Assembly: GCA_029844215.1 (NCBI GenBank)
Contig: CM056721.1
Span: 137,483,254-137,547,253, forward strand
Length of the DNA: 64,000 bases
Reading direction: 5' to 3'
DNA from: Przewalskia tangutica
Taxonomy: Eukaryota; Streptophyta; Magnoliopsida; Solanales; Solanaceae
Shown here piece after piece: positions 24,311 through 36,224 of this stretch (the first letter of the stretch is position 1; each line of letters opens with the position of its first letter). The position numbers and the translations under genes are program-made. The notes under the pieces are model-generated. The model saw nothing but the letters and a program-made list of their open reading frames with translations, did no database searches and was not told the DNA's origin.

Positions 24311-25110
24311 TTGGGTACAAGTCCAGTTGCTCAAGACATCTCCTGGCTCTGCACTCCAAATGGTCTGGTCATCTGTGTAGTCTTCCAAAACCGCATGACA
24401 CTCTGCTTCTTCTTCAGAAATGAAAAGGCCTTGAAGTCCCTCCGCAAGAATGTCTGCATCCTCATCTTCTGGTAGTTGAGCAGTGCACGCTTTGATGAAT
24501 GAATGATTCAGGGGTGGAACAGGTCTTGGCAGGTGAGACTCACCCTTCCTTCTGAGATCAAATAACATCATCTCCTCGGCAGTGGGCTGATATCCGAGGC
24601 CAAAAGTGTCCTTCTTCTCCGGCAGGTGAATCGGCTCTGTGATTCCTCCTAGTCTTGGTCCGAGTCCTTGCCCGGCTCAAACCATTTCTCGTCTCTCGCC
24701 ACCATTTTGGGAGTGCGAGGTAGTCGCATCCCTTTAGCCTTGCTAACGTCTACGATCTTGTTCATATGGTGGCAGATCCATCCAACTTCTCCATACTCGA
24801 TGATGGAATTGCCCTTTAGCGGTGTTGTCCTTGTCTCTCAACCACAACTTCATGGTGATTCGGATGAATTTCAAAACTTGATGCAAAGTGGAAGCGGCTC
24901 ACCACGTGGATCCAAGGTCACCGAGTAACAAATTGTAGCGTGGATATATCCAATACCGAATTCTATCTCGAACTCTGCGGGCCTAACTGTAGTGTCAAGT
25001 CGGTCTACCGCGACGCTCCTCGAGGTCCCATCGAAACCTTTTACCCGTGTAGCTCTCATGAGTTTCCCGATGTTGACTCCTAAAGTTGAAGAGTATTCAA
25101 AGGGCATACA
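24296..25110 (-). pseudogene. Ogre protease and flanking linker, decayed
   Basis: 24,871-25,107 carries VNIGKLMRATRVKGFDGTSR followed by PAEFEIEF and a degraded YNLLLG-type region. This corresponds to the retropepsin domain of Tat pol downstream of its active site. The catalytic DSG itself is not readable. 24,296-24,571 is an acidic linker (PEDEDADILAEGLQGLF..EEE). The frames differ, so several indels are present. Confidence 0.65.
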
Positions 25111-25781
25111 TTAACAAATGACCCATCAATCAAGACTCGAGAGATAAACTTATTAGCACACTGATCGTTATGTTCAATGCCTTATTATGACCCGACCTTC
25201 GTGAGGCGATTCATTCATGGAAAATTAACTTTTGCACCTCCTTAATTTGCCGTCGGTCTGAAAAGTTCTCATCGCCAGCCTTACCGGGCACATGAGCTTC
25301 TTTCAAAACCTCCATCAAAGAGGTTCGGTGGTTCACTAATTCATCAACGGTGACAATAGAGATTTGTCTTTGGTGTTTTACTCAACTGTTCTACAATCGA
25401 ATAGTCTCACGTAGGCATCCTCCTCCAAAATTCCTCTACTTACGGTTCGGTCACGCCTTTTTCGGGTGTCTTTCGTGATACTTCTGGATGAGTAACGTTG
25501 TCCGACGCCACCTCGCGCAATGTACCTCTACAACTGTTTCGCTACCTCATTACGCTTGACCGAGCGGCTCCATCACGTACTAAGGCGGCATTAGAGGCTT
25601 ATGACGGCTCAACTCTACTTCCAACGCGCTCGCTCGGGCGGTAATCACACGGGCAATGTGGGTTGAAGATTCCTTGTCTCCTTCCCTTGATTAGTGCGAT
25701 GGTCCTTCCATATCGCATACATCGTCGGTGATCATGTGCACGCCAAAGATTGTCGTGATTTGGCGAGGATTGTTGTTGACA

Positions 25782-27589
25782 TTAGGGAGGCTCTTTCAAC
25801 CGAATAGCTCCTTCTTTGATTAGTTCCTCGATTCGTTTCTTCAATGCATAGCAACCATCTGATTGTGCCTCGATGCTTCCCGAGTGGTATGCATGATGCT
25901 TATTCTCATCATGCCATGGTGGGAGTGGATTGGGGTTTTGCCACGGATCTACAGATAAAACCAGCATTTAGTCTTTCATATAGTTGGGAGTATGGTTCAC
26001 CAACGAGTGTATGATTTGTGGGCCTCTCCTGCCGTTCTGGTGCAGGTGTTTTGTGTGTGGTATTGTTGGGGTGGGTATGCTGGTCGGTATTGTGAGGAAT
26101 TTGTATGGCGAACGCCGCGTGGGTCAGTATATTGGGTGGAGTGGTGTAGATGGGTGAAGCGTTGATTGTATGGAAGTATTCGCCAAAGTGGTCATAGGGA
26201 GGTTTTGGAAGGTGGGGTTTTGGTATGTTTGGGGTTGGGGTTGGTATGTTTGGGGTTGGGGTTGGTATGTTTGGGTTTGGGGTTGGTATGTCGGGGCTCG
26301 ATTCGCTTTGTGTTGCACCGCCATGATAGGGTCGCCCATCCTTCTTCTTCTTATTCATCCTCCCATCGACTCGATTGTATTGCTTTACTTGTTGCCGCAG
26401 CGCCAAATTCGTGATCCCGCTGCTCGAGTCCTTCTTCCACAAAATCTCCCATTTTACTACTTGGAAAAATTGCGTCGATGACGATCAACCTCTCATAGTA
26501 CGTGGTCCTTCAGGATTATACAAACAGTTGTCATTTCACTTTCTTCCATAGGTGTTGGACCTTCACGCTTGATCTCCACCTCATTGCATATTCTCTAAAG
26601 GTTTCTATTGACTTTTTCTCCAATTTCATAAGATAGAATCTGTCCAGGACGTTGTCCGTATTAAACCTGAACCTGTCTACAAAGTCCTGGGCCATCGCCC
26701 CCCAACTACGCCACTTCCTTGGATCCTGGCTAGTATACCAATCCAAGGCTTCTCCAGTCAAGCTCCTTATAAACAACTTCATGATGATTGATTGATCTCT
26801 TCCCACTCCCACTAATTTGTCGCAGGATCTCGCGCGCACGAGGATTACTTTTGTCAAACGGGTCAAACTTAGGTACCTTGAATCCAACGGCAGCTCGGCG
26901 TCGAGTGCGTCATAAATCCTCGTATTCCAATCCTCGTGACCTTTGTCCATCTGAAGGTTCTTAAAAGCTTTCTTCAAGTCGTGAATTTCTCTGGCCACGT
27001 TTTCATCTATCCCAACTCTTGTCCTCTTCTCCGTCTCTTCATATCGAGCAAACTCCGGGGAGGGTATAGGTACGGGTGTGAGATGTGGTGCATGGGTTAC
27101 ATATACGGGTGATCCGTATTGTTTATTATGGTAGGTTATCGGTGCTGGTTGAGTAGGTTGGTTGTTTTGGGCGGGTAAGGTGGCTTGTATTATCTGGGGC
27201 TGAGGTGTGTGCGGGTTAGGGTCATTTAAGGTCTGTGGGTTATGAGGAGGTGTGTTGTTGTGTTGTGGCTTTGGGGGCTGTGGGTTATGAGGAGGCGTGT
27301 TGTTGTATTGTGGATTGGGAGGTTGTGGGTTATCTGTTGGGTGTTGGGGATGGCGTCGAAAGGACGGTGAATTAGGAAGTGTGGGTAGTTGTGTGTTGAG
27401 GCTTATAGATAGCTTAGTAATTTCCCGGAGTCTATCCATTTCTGCTTGCATGACCGCCATTTGTTGCAGTACTTGAGCAAGGTATTCATCGGAATATGGA
27501 GCATTTCCCCTTTCTGATGTCTCTGGTTCATCTCGTTGAATGGCGATGAGTCCCAAGCCATCCTGTTCGTTTGCCCCTGAATCATTCAT
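25782..27589 (-). pseudogene. Ogre gag
   Basis: The first 352 codons (26,531-27,589) are open. An N-terminal coiled-coil-like segment (LAQVLQQMAVMQAEMDRLRE) precedes a Pro/Asn/Gln-rich part with a 15-residue tandem repeat. The conserved Tat capsid follows: EDWNTRIYDALDAELPLDSR region, IMKLFIRSLTGEALDWYTSQ and WGAMAQDFVDRF. The frame breaks near 26,530 and resumes in 25,909-26,442, which holds a second repeat (NIPTPTP, 21 bp per unit). A knuckle-like stretch at 25,782-25,967 has HHAYHSGS and DGCYALKKRIEEL, where the first Cys and second His of the usual C..H..H..C pattern are replaced. No function is expected. Confidence 0.88.
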
Positions 27590-28089
27590 TTTTGTTGCTC
27601 GTGCTTTGGATGCGTGAAATATGGGTGCTCACTGCTTGCCAACACAAATCACCGACGAGGAGTAATACAAAGAAAAGTCCTTTTGTGCAAAAGCAGTGTC
27701 GAGATAAAGCAGAATAGCAGAACATATGGGCATATAATGAAGCTTCAACAAATAAAGTAGATTAAAGTGCGTCCTAATATGCAAGGGGCCTCTATCATGC
27801 CAGAGGTAGGCCTAAGCGTCATAAATGCAAAGTCACGTCAAATGTACCCAAGCCATTGTATCGAAATGCTTTTATTGGAAATAAAGTTAATCGAAATGAC
27901 ACTTTATAAGAAAAACAATGAAAATCTTAAACTAAATAACTAAGTTGTCGGTGTGATAGTAAAGCTTAGGTCTTCTTTGGTATAGCCCCTGCTTGTTCCA
28001 AATATTGTACTGCATCGTGCATTAGGACCCACATGTCTGGAGTGATGACCTTTTCTCTGAGTAGACGATCTTTTATTATGTTCCTTGCA

Positions 28090-29289
28090 CTAATGTCTTC
28101 CATGCCTTGCTCTTCTCTCGACTATATTGCGATGCGAAAACCATGCTTGATACTCTGGTGAGACCCCTGCTTGGTCCTTCCCAATTTCCATTTGGTCAAT
28201 ATGATACCACTCATGAAGGATCTGCTTGGCTTCGGGAATGATGAATTCCGGTCCGAACTGAATTTGGCCGCCTAAGCCGCCTACGAGGAATTATTTGCAT
28301 ATGGCCAAACCGCCGAGTACCTGTAATGGAGCGTATGGTTGCAGTCCCTTTAGACCTATAAGCCTGATGTAATAAAATCCCTTATGTCTTAAATAAACCT
28401 TCTTGACGATATGAAGCAACGGATACTTCCATTGAATCTGACTACTACTGCGAAAGGCTAAGTATCTGTACCAATCCTCTGTGCCGACTGGTGACACATA
28501 ACGCTTGGTTCTGTCATAAAATGTGGCGATCTTGTTGTCTGCACTGTGGCATACATCGGTCATATTTGAACGCTGGTAGAAATGCTCTACTGCCCACATC
28601 TGTAAGATAAGATTACTGCCTTCAAAGAAACTTGATTCGCTCCTTCTGCATCTATTCAAGGCTCTAAATAGTTCTGCCAAAATCATGGGCGTCAAAGTGA
28701 GCCGTTTGTCGCCAACTTCATCGAACATTGCTCTAACTACTGAACATATGCATGTACTAATCCTTCCATGCTCGAGTGGAAATAAAAGAGTCCCTAAGAA
28801 AGCCATAGCAAATGCAATAGGACGCCTAACTCTCCAATGGTCCGCAGTGCAACAAAATTCATTCTTAAACATCTTGTATCCGTCTCGGCAACCATACCTC
28901 TCGTACAGGTAGTCTAAAGAAACCCAATTGTTTTCGAAACAACGCAATTCTCTGGTATTCTTTAAACCCAAATAACGAAGGAGCTTTTTCCCCGACTGGC
29001 CATGCGGGATAACTGGTTTTCTGTCATGATACGCCAAAGCAGTAAAATAGCTGACTTCTTCTAAGGTAAGTCATCTCAAATCCACGAACTTGAAAACGAC
29101 TCGATCCGGGTCCCAAAATTGGATCAATGCTCTAACCAAGTGCTGATCAGGAGTGATGTCGAATAATGAGATGAGGCATCCCAACCTCCTTCTGATTGCC
29201 ATCTGACTACCTAAGTCGAACTTTGTCCACCATATTCTCAGTTTACTCGGAATTCCATTTACCATTCTGATCTGAGGGATAGATTCCAT
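28090..29289 (-). pseudogene. Ogre ORF1 (extra ORF upstream of gag), two in-frame stops
   Basis: One minus-strand frame spans 400 codons from ATG at 29,289 to TAG at 28,090. It is broken only by TGA at 29,071-29,073 and TAA at 28,291-28,293. It encodes IRIWWTKFDLGSQ-type N-terminal sequence (read LRIWWTKFDLGSQ), then ECFENNW-like LRCFENNWVSLDYLYERYG, ADHWRVRRPIAFAMAFLGTL, an LFPLEHGRI segment and a C-terminal PEAKQILHEWY. This ORF1 is found in Ogre elements before gag and resembles the plant mobile domain group. Its role in the element is unknown. Codon continuity around both stops suggests recent inactivation. Confidence 0.85.
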
Positions 29290-29931
29290 CTAAAAAAAAT
29301 AAAAAAAATAAAAATGAGTATGTGTTTTCCAATTTAGGCATTCCGATATTTAGGCTTGTTTTCATTTTATCATGACTATGCAACACGTAATATGCATCTT
29401 GGTAGTGGGTTGTGAAAAACCGTTGACCGTTTTGGTGTCTTCCTACTTGTGGTGTCAATGCCAAGGATTGACCCACCTAAGGCAAATGCATGCATGATCT
29501 AAAATAGGGGTGGTATAGCTCTATCCTAAGTTTCTAAGATTTGGCTTCACTAGACGCAAGGTTCCCGAGCGGACAACTCGAGTGAGAAGGCTACGCGGCT
29601 GATCAGACGAACCGATCTAACTCCGCGCAAGCGCCAACTCTCTTAAAATTTGGATGCTTTGAAGGAATTTTGCGGGTGCGCGAAGCACACCAGCGCGTGA
29701 GTGTGTGGTAGTGTGAATTTTCCATGAGGGAGGAAGTATGAGCGGAATGCCAGTTAAGGAAAGCAGTAACAAATAGCAGTTTAAATAATATGCAAATATT
29801 TATATGTAAAGCAAAACAGTTTAGGTAAAACATAAAAGCAAATAAATGTGAAACACAAAACAAGCAAATTAAGCAAATAAATGAAGCACAATAATTAACC
29901 TATGTTTGTTATGGTTAAGAACCTTAAGTAT

Positions 29932-29949
29932 TCCCCAGTGGAGTCGCCA
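29932..29949 (-). other. Primer-binding site of the Ogre element
   Basis: Three bases inside the LTR end the minus strand reads TGGCGACTCCACTGGGGA, an 18-nt string complementary to a tRNA acceptor end terminating in CCA. Ogre elements are described as using tRNA-Arg. I did not verify the isoacceptor. Confidence 0.75.
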
Positions 29950-29952
29950 TAC

Positions 29953-32900
29953 TGTCGCACCCGATTTTGAACCCTCAGGTTTGAATGCGCGACGGAATGG
30001 TTATCCTCCCCCCAAAATGTAAGAAATAAAGGTTTAAAAGTTAAGGGAGTCGCCACCTAATTAATTGGGTGAATTAGGACACCTAAATACTAACTGATTA
30101 AAGTCAGTATTAACTCCATTTAATGGTCTGTGAAACTAAATGAGATTCTGAGTAAGGATTCTTTATTATCCTAAAGGGAAGGGGTAAGGCACCCTAAAGG
30201 ATCCGCTAACTCATGGTTGTCCGTTCAAACATAAAGTTAAATTTATTCTAGTTTTAAGAGGTGTATGTCTTGGGAAGATTATTAAAGAATAAAAAGCGTA
30301 GCAAATATCTAAAAGAAAGGTATTTTTAACTCATACAAAAAGACTTTAAGATTCACAAAAATATGTAAAATTAATTATGCAATTCGTAGAACATGAAATT
30401 GTTTTATTAAATGATAAATTACATCCTATAGGTATATGTAAGATTAAGACTTTTATACCTAAGGTTAATTATGAAATCATTCTTTATTTGACAAAGTAAA
30501 AAAAAAAAAAAAGACAAATTATTCTTATAAACATATAGGATCAGTTAGTAAATTGTCTTTGGGAATGTATATGAAACGTTAATGATATTAAGAAGAGTAA
30601 TAAATTGCTCCTATGTTGTTTATGAAGACATTATAAGGAAGTCTATTTTTTCTTTCTTTCTAGATAAGGAGTGGTATTTTGACTACATAACTAAAGCATA
30701 GCTAGGATGAATTAATTTATCTTGGATTTAGATTTGTATGATGAATCTAGAATTAACAAAGAGCGAACTCATCTTTATGCTACCCTTCCCATATATTTAA
30801 AGGCTAATAGAGTTAGTTATCCTATTAATTACAATGTTAGCAAATATGACAATAATGAATGAACAGATAAATAATACATAAATAAACAAGGGAGGAACGA
30901 GATTAAAATTGTTGTAATGTCTAAGGCGGATGGCGACACCATCCGTCCCTATAGCCGCTTTGGAAACCCCGTGACAAAAGTGTGGCGATATGGAAATCTG
31001 ACGAGTCTGCATCGAGACTCTTGATTTGACTCCAATGCGTGTCGATAAAATAAGAAAGAAAGGAAAAGGATTAGAATATCTCAAATTTATGAAATGATAA
31101 ACATTTGTCGACATAAAGGCTTCAAGCTGCGCATAAGCCATTTTATTTTTATTATCCAAAGCACAAGTTGTGCCCAAACAAAGTGAAAAACATTCAAAAG
31201 ATCCATCGTGTATGAGACCACGATAACGAAAATAATGCACAGAATAAAGCGTTTCAATACTTTGTATTTCTGATTTTTCCAAGATAATAACCACAATAAT
31301 CTGCACCATAAGCATAGAGTTTAACACATTGGACCCTTTCACATGAACCGAGCAGACGGTGGGCATCGTGCAAGCCTAGTAATTGCACCCAATATACACT
31401 CGGTAGGAACCATTATGTAGAAAGCAGTCAAAGTATGTACCGCGTCACAGTACCTAAAGATTATCATAATATATGTGTTTATACATGCCGAATATACATT
31501 CTCGGGCAATGGACTCACCTTTGTAAGGTTTAAAGAATGCTACATGTCGGGACAAGAAAAAGCTAAACTAACACTCTTAACATGCTTATCTACTCAGGAG
31601 CATATTTTAAGATGTTGACATAAGCTTTAAGCTAATTTAGGGCGGGGTTGTGATGGTATCGCTTGAATTAACCTATACCTAACTAGTTATAGACTTAACA
31701 TGTGTGTTAACATTATAAACACATGCTAATCAAATCATACACAAAGAGTCAACATCCAACTTCGGCATGTTAAATCAACACACAAAAGATTTCAAAGTAA
31801 CTTCCGGACTTCAAAACCTATACCTCTAGTTCGGACCTAAATGCGGGTCGCACATTTACTTAATCAAAGCTAAGATCGCTTTTAATATGCAATTAGTCAA
31901 AAGCGTAAATATAAGACGCTCTTATTCATCATCAATATTATAATTCCAACATTACAGGTGATTCTATTATAATTCCCAAATCACCAACCACTCCAAACAA
32001 TGGTAACAAAGTAGCAAATATATTATGGCGCATAATTAAACTTGTATAGCTAACTTAATAGTAAGATACCTTAGCCATTTTTTAAGGGATGAGAACGTAC
32101 ATATTTTATTCTTTAATTAAAATGTTTGTTACTTATATCGGGAGGATAACACGACATTGTAAATCGTATATCCTTGATCTTAGTAACATTTTTTTTATTG
32201 GAGGCCAGTTTTAAGTTATTATAGCACGATAGTAATGTTTTAGAAGGTAAGTACAGATCCGAATCTTTTGAACATAGACATACATAAACACATAATCACC
32301 TTGTGAAATTCGGGTTGTTATGACATATAGGTAGACATATAATCTTTCTTACGATATTTTTGGAAAATGAGTAAGAGGTTTGAATCTTGAATGCAGGCAC
32401 ATAATTATACATGCATATAAACACATAATCCTTTTAAATATTGGTTGTTGTTATATGTTGGCTTGATTTTAAAATTCGGGATTAGACCTCGTAATCCCTT
32501 TTACTTCCCGCTAACTATTTGTTAGGAGAAATATTTATTTAGAGAAAGTTACAAGAAACGACATATGTAGTGAATTTCGGTTTAACAGTTCATCATGATT
32601 AATACTGATTTTTCTTTGGATTTAACATGTCAATGCATTCCTACTAACATCCAGTCGCATACTAGCAGGTTAAACAGAATATCCAAGTCAATGTTTACAC
32701 AACCATCAGCATACAACCCACAAAATGGATCTATGACCCTTATACAATCGTTATGCATTCGATCATTCCCTCAGAAAGTACTATAGAAGCATACGTTCAT
32801 GCTCAAAACAGGGTCGACGCTACGAAACATCGAAGGCTACTGCTAATAGACCTATCTGGAAACAGCGACCGATCCAAATCGAACAAGTTTGAACAGAATG

Positions 32901-34353
32901 ATACAGACACCATCATACAGGACACATAGTATCAATTAGACAATTAAATAAATGAAAGAAAAGGATTTCCCAGACCTTTTATAGACAGCGAATCGAGGCG
33001 ACGACAAATGTTTTCTAGAATCGTCGACGGGAAGTTCGCAAAGGAATCGCTTTTGCAAGAATCAATGACAATAACCGGCGAGGAAGGGATGCTAGGCATT
33101 TGCTAAGAGTAATCTCCGCGATTGATGACGATCGATGATATGGGTCTCGCTTTCTCCCTCTTTTTCCGAATGCCTTTGCATGTAACCATGGCTTCACTTA
33201 TATAGCCTCCGCTCACCTAATATTGGTAAGCAATTAAAGGTCGATACTCGCTTGATTGGTATGCGATTTGGTTTGATTTGAAGCGTTCGATTTAGGAAAG
33301 TATTTTTATCGCGATTCGACCGATTCGCATCGATTTGTTAAGGATTGTGGGCTATTTTGGGTCGATTCTCGCATGATTATGGTAAGTTTGAAAGCGATTT
33401 TTTTGGGATATTTCAGGGAATCTCGACGATTTGTGCAGGTTATGGTAAGGATATGTTGGCTGGGTGTGCGTGGTTAAGGAAAGCCCCGGATTCTCAGGCG
33501 AGAAATCCGGGCTGAGGTGCTGGTGCCTTGGCGGCGATTTGAAACTTTAGGGTTAGGCTTCCTTTTGTTTTGTTGTCAGATGTGGGGAGAGACGATGAGC
33601 CATCTGCGCCTAAAAGTGAAGAAAGAGATGCGGTCGCGGCCGACGAATGGGTCGCGGGTTTGGGCCAAGGCGTGGGCTGCTGGGTAGTTATTTAATTAGG
33701 GGGAGTTAATTAGTTAGTTTTAATTAGGCTAGCTAATTAATTAGCTAGTGTATTATTAATTAATTAGTGATAACTCAAATTAACAAATGTGATTAAATTA
33801 TTTAGGTCTTTTATTAATCTAATCGTTATAAATGCGGGCGTGCTATTTAATTAATGCTTAGTGCGGCGTTTTTTTTATATTTAAAATCTTATTATTATGC
33901 ATTATTGCGACGTTAAATTAAAATTGAATTGAGTTTAGATTAAATTAGTTAAATGCTAAATGCAAGTATGATATTTAAGAAAAGCTTTATAAATGCGACG
34001 CTATTAAAAGCATGTATTAGATTAAAATTGATTTTAAATTACAAATGATTATTAAATTCTCTTGCGTACTAAATAAATGCGGCTATGCTACCTGACACGA
34101 CGCTGTTGCTAAATTATTTATTTTATGTATTTATTATTAATTAAGAATCATGACAAGGCTTGAAATTAATTAATGCGGGCGCGAGACTCTAAGTGATTAA
34201 TACTCTACGTAAGACGCAATGCCACTATTAAATTGTTTATTTATGCCCGTATTTATGTTTTATTGCTGCATTTTATTATTTCAAAATTGCTTTAAAATTA
34301 GTGTAATTTTATAGTTAATGACTGGACGGGAAGGTCAAAATTGGGTGTCAACA
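29953..34353 (-). repeat. 5' LTR (element orientation) of the Ogre element
   Basis: This is about 4,401 bp. On the minus strand it starts TGTTGACACCCAATTTTGAC and ends AAAATCGGGTGCGACA. It contains the promoter expected for the element, although no single TATA box stands out. Its first 200 nt match the partial LTR at 63,788-64,000 in inverse orientation. Confidence 0.92.
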
Positions 34354-34358
34354 GGGCT
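34354..34358 (+). other. Right target-site duplication (GGGCT) of the Ogre insertion
   Basis: This is identical to 13,370-13,374. The sequence resumes in the copia element immediately afterwards. Confidence 0.92.
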
Positions 34359-35150
34359 ATGGTACATCCTACACACCACCTCATCAACCATTTCTTCACT
34401 TTCCAAAAACCCCAAATTGGCCAAACAGGACCCTAATTGGAATGAAGCTATGTATGAGGAATTCAATGCTTTAACTAAACAGCACACATAGGATCTAGTA
34501 CCTAGACCTGGGGGGGTGAATGTGATCCGGTGTATGTGACTTTTTCGTCACAAATTTCGAGACATTGGAGATCTTGAGAGGTATAAGACACGACTTGTGG
34601 CTAATGGCACAAATCAGCAGGAGGGCATTGATTGTGGTGAGACTTTCAACCCGGTTGTCAAACCGGCTACTATTCGCACAGTTTTGAGCATTGTTGTGGG
34701 TAAACACTGGTAGATCAATCAGCTTGATGTGAAGAATGCATTTTTAAATGGAGATCTGAGAGAGCGATCGTGCATCAGTAGCGCAGGTTCACTCGTCAGT
34801 GATTCTTCATTATGTGTGTCGTCTCCGTAAGTCACTATATGACCTGAAACAGGTCTCCGGTGCGTGGTATGATCGTTTTGCCAAGTATATCTTGCATATT
34901 GGGTTTGTATGCAACAAGAGTGATACATCACTCTTCATTTTTCATCGAGGTAGTAGCACTGCTTACTTATTACTTTACGTGGATGATATTGTTCTTACTG
35001 CCTCCTCCGACGGGTTGAAAAATGAGAGTATTGTCTTGCTTAAGTCCGAATTCGCAATTACTGATTTGGGGAAGCTGAGTTATTTTTTGGGGAGTGACCA
35101 GGTCTGCCAACCACATGTTCTTGTGTCAGCGTAAGTATGCAGAGGAGATC
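34359..35150 (+). pseudogene. Copia reverse transcriptase
   Basis: This resumes after the gypsy insertion. Early on a frame reads NWNEAMYEEFNALTKQHT then DLVPRP, and YKTRLVANGTNQQEGIDCGE follows with TFNPVVKP and INQLDVKNAFLNGDL. These are the standard copia RT blocks. 34,799-35,134 holds LRKSLYDLKQVSGAWYDRF and the catalytic YVDDIVLTAS at about 34,976-35,005, then LGKLSYFLG. There are stops and at least two frameshifts, for example TGG to TAG twice. The copy is inactive. Confidence 0.9.
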
Positions 35151-35916
35151 GTGTACAGGGCTAAGATGACGAATTGCAAAGTTTCACATACTCTAGTTGA
35201 TTCAAAATCTAAGCTCAGTGCTATGGATGATGTTCTAGTCTCCGATCCTACTCTGTATAGGAGTCTTGCAGGTGCACTTCAGTATCTCACATTTACAAGG
35301 CCAGACATTGCTTATATTGTTCAGCAGGTATGCCTATTCATACATGCCCCCAGAGAGTCTCATTTCACTGCTCTTAAGCATATCATCGATACATTAAGGG
35401 CACACTTGATTATGGTTTGCACCTATACCCCCTCTACACCAAACAGGTTGTTGTCTTATACGGATGCAGATTGGGCAGGGTGTCCGGACACGCGACGCTC
35501 CACCTCCGTCTTTTGTGCATTTTTAGGGGATAATTTGATTTCTTGGTCTGTCACGCGACAAGCTACCCTATCTCGTTCCAATGCCGAAGCTGAGTACAGA
35601 GGCGTTGCAAATGTGGTAGCTGAGATTTGTTGGCTCAAAAATTTACTGTTAGAACTTCAGTGTCATTTCCGTCAGACATCTATTGTGTACTCTATAACAT
35701 CTCTGCCAACTATCTTTCTCATAATCCGGTTCAACATCAGCGAACCAAGCACATTGAGATAGACCTCCACTTCGTTCGTGAGAAAGTTGCGCTAGGCCAT
35801 GTCAGAGTGTTACATGTTCTATCATCCTATCAGTATGCATATATATTTACCAAAGGACTTTCAGACAGTTATTTCTTGACTTCAGATCCAGTCTCAGCGT
35901 CCGGCCTCCTCCCGCT
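35094..35916 (+). pseudogene. Copia RNase H and pol C-terminus
   Basis: 35,094-35,762 encodes the connection region (LCQRKYAEEIVYRAKM, LYRSLAGALQYLTFTRPDIA) and the RNase H block. The block has SYTDADWAGCPDTRRSTS, LISWSVTRQATLSRS and AEAEYRGVANVVAEICWL. A frameshift near 35,640-35,700 moves the end into another frame (YLSHNPVQHQRTKHIEIDLH, VREKVALG, YIFTKGL). These are the usual last motifs of copia pol. Confidence 0.92.
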
Positions 35917-35920
35917 CCGA

Positions 35921-35931
35921 CTGAGGGGGTA
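35921..35931 (+). other. Polypurine tract of the copia element
   Basis: The purine-rich string TGAGGGGGTA directly precedes the 3' LTR start at 35,932, where second-strand priming would occur. Confidence 0.65.
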
Positions 35932-36127
35932 TGTAAACGTGTAAGTGTAGTAAAATAAGATCTCCACTCATAATTAGAATATTTGTGTAAATATAATTAT
36001 GGTATTACTAGGATTCCTCTTGTATATGAGACTAGGATTCCTACTGTAATTGAAATGAACATTGTACACCTATATATATTTGATATTAATAAAAAGTCTC
36101 CTCAAGAAAAATTAATACCATCTTACA
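35932..36127 (+). repeat. 3' LTR of the split copia element
   Basis: This 196-bp LTR starts TGTAAACGTG and ends CATCTTACA. It pairs with 11,826-12,019. Confidence 0.92.
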
Positions 36128-36224
36128 CTTTTTATCTATGAAACATAATGGTTTCATTTCTAGACAGCAAATTTGTTTTTAATAATTGAATTACTCTTTC
36201 AAAAACCAAAGCCAAAACCAAGAT

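Larger units (their letters stand above)
13375..34353 (-). mobile_element. Ogre/Tat-type gypsy retrotransposon, about 21 kb
   Basis: Two LTRs of about 4.4 kb bracket an interior whose genes read on the minus strand. The order is primer site, ORF1, gag, protease, a probable intron, RT, RNase H, integrase, then a long 3' untranslated region with tandem repeats. Very long LTRs, an extra ORF before gag, an intron before RT and a tandem-repeat-rich 3' region together define the Ogre branch of Tat elements. The 5-bp target duplication GGGCT shows it inserted in one piece into a copia element. Most ORFs carry stops or frameshifts. Confidence 0.93.
11826..36127 (+). mobile_element. Copia LTR retrotransposon split by a nested gypsy element
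   Basis: Matching LTRs lie at 11,826-12,019 and 35,932-36,127, both TGT...ACA. They are flanked by the 5-bp duplication CTTTT (11,821-11,825 and 36,128-36,132). A tRNA-Met-type primer site follows the left LTR and a G-rich polypurine tract precedes the right one. Gag and protease lie left of the nested insertion, and RT and RNase H lie right of it. Integrase is missing. Without the insert the element would be only about 3.3 kb. The short LTRs fit Ale/Retrofit-type copia elements, but the lineage is tentative. Confidence 0.93.
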
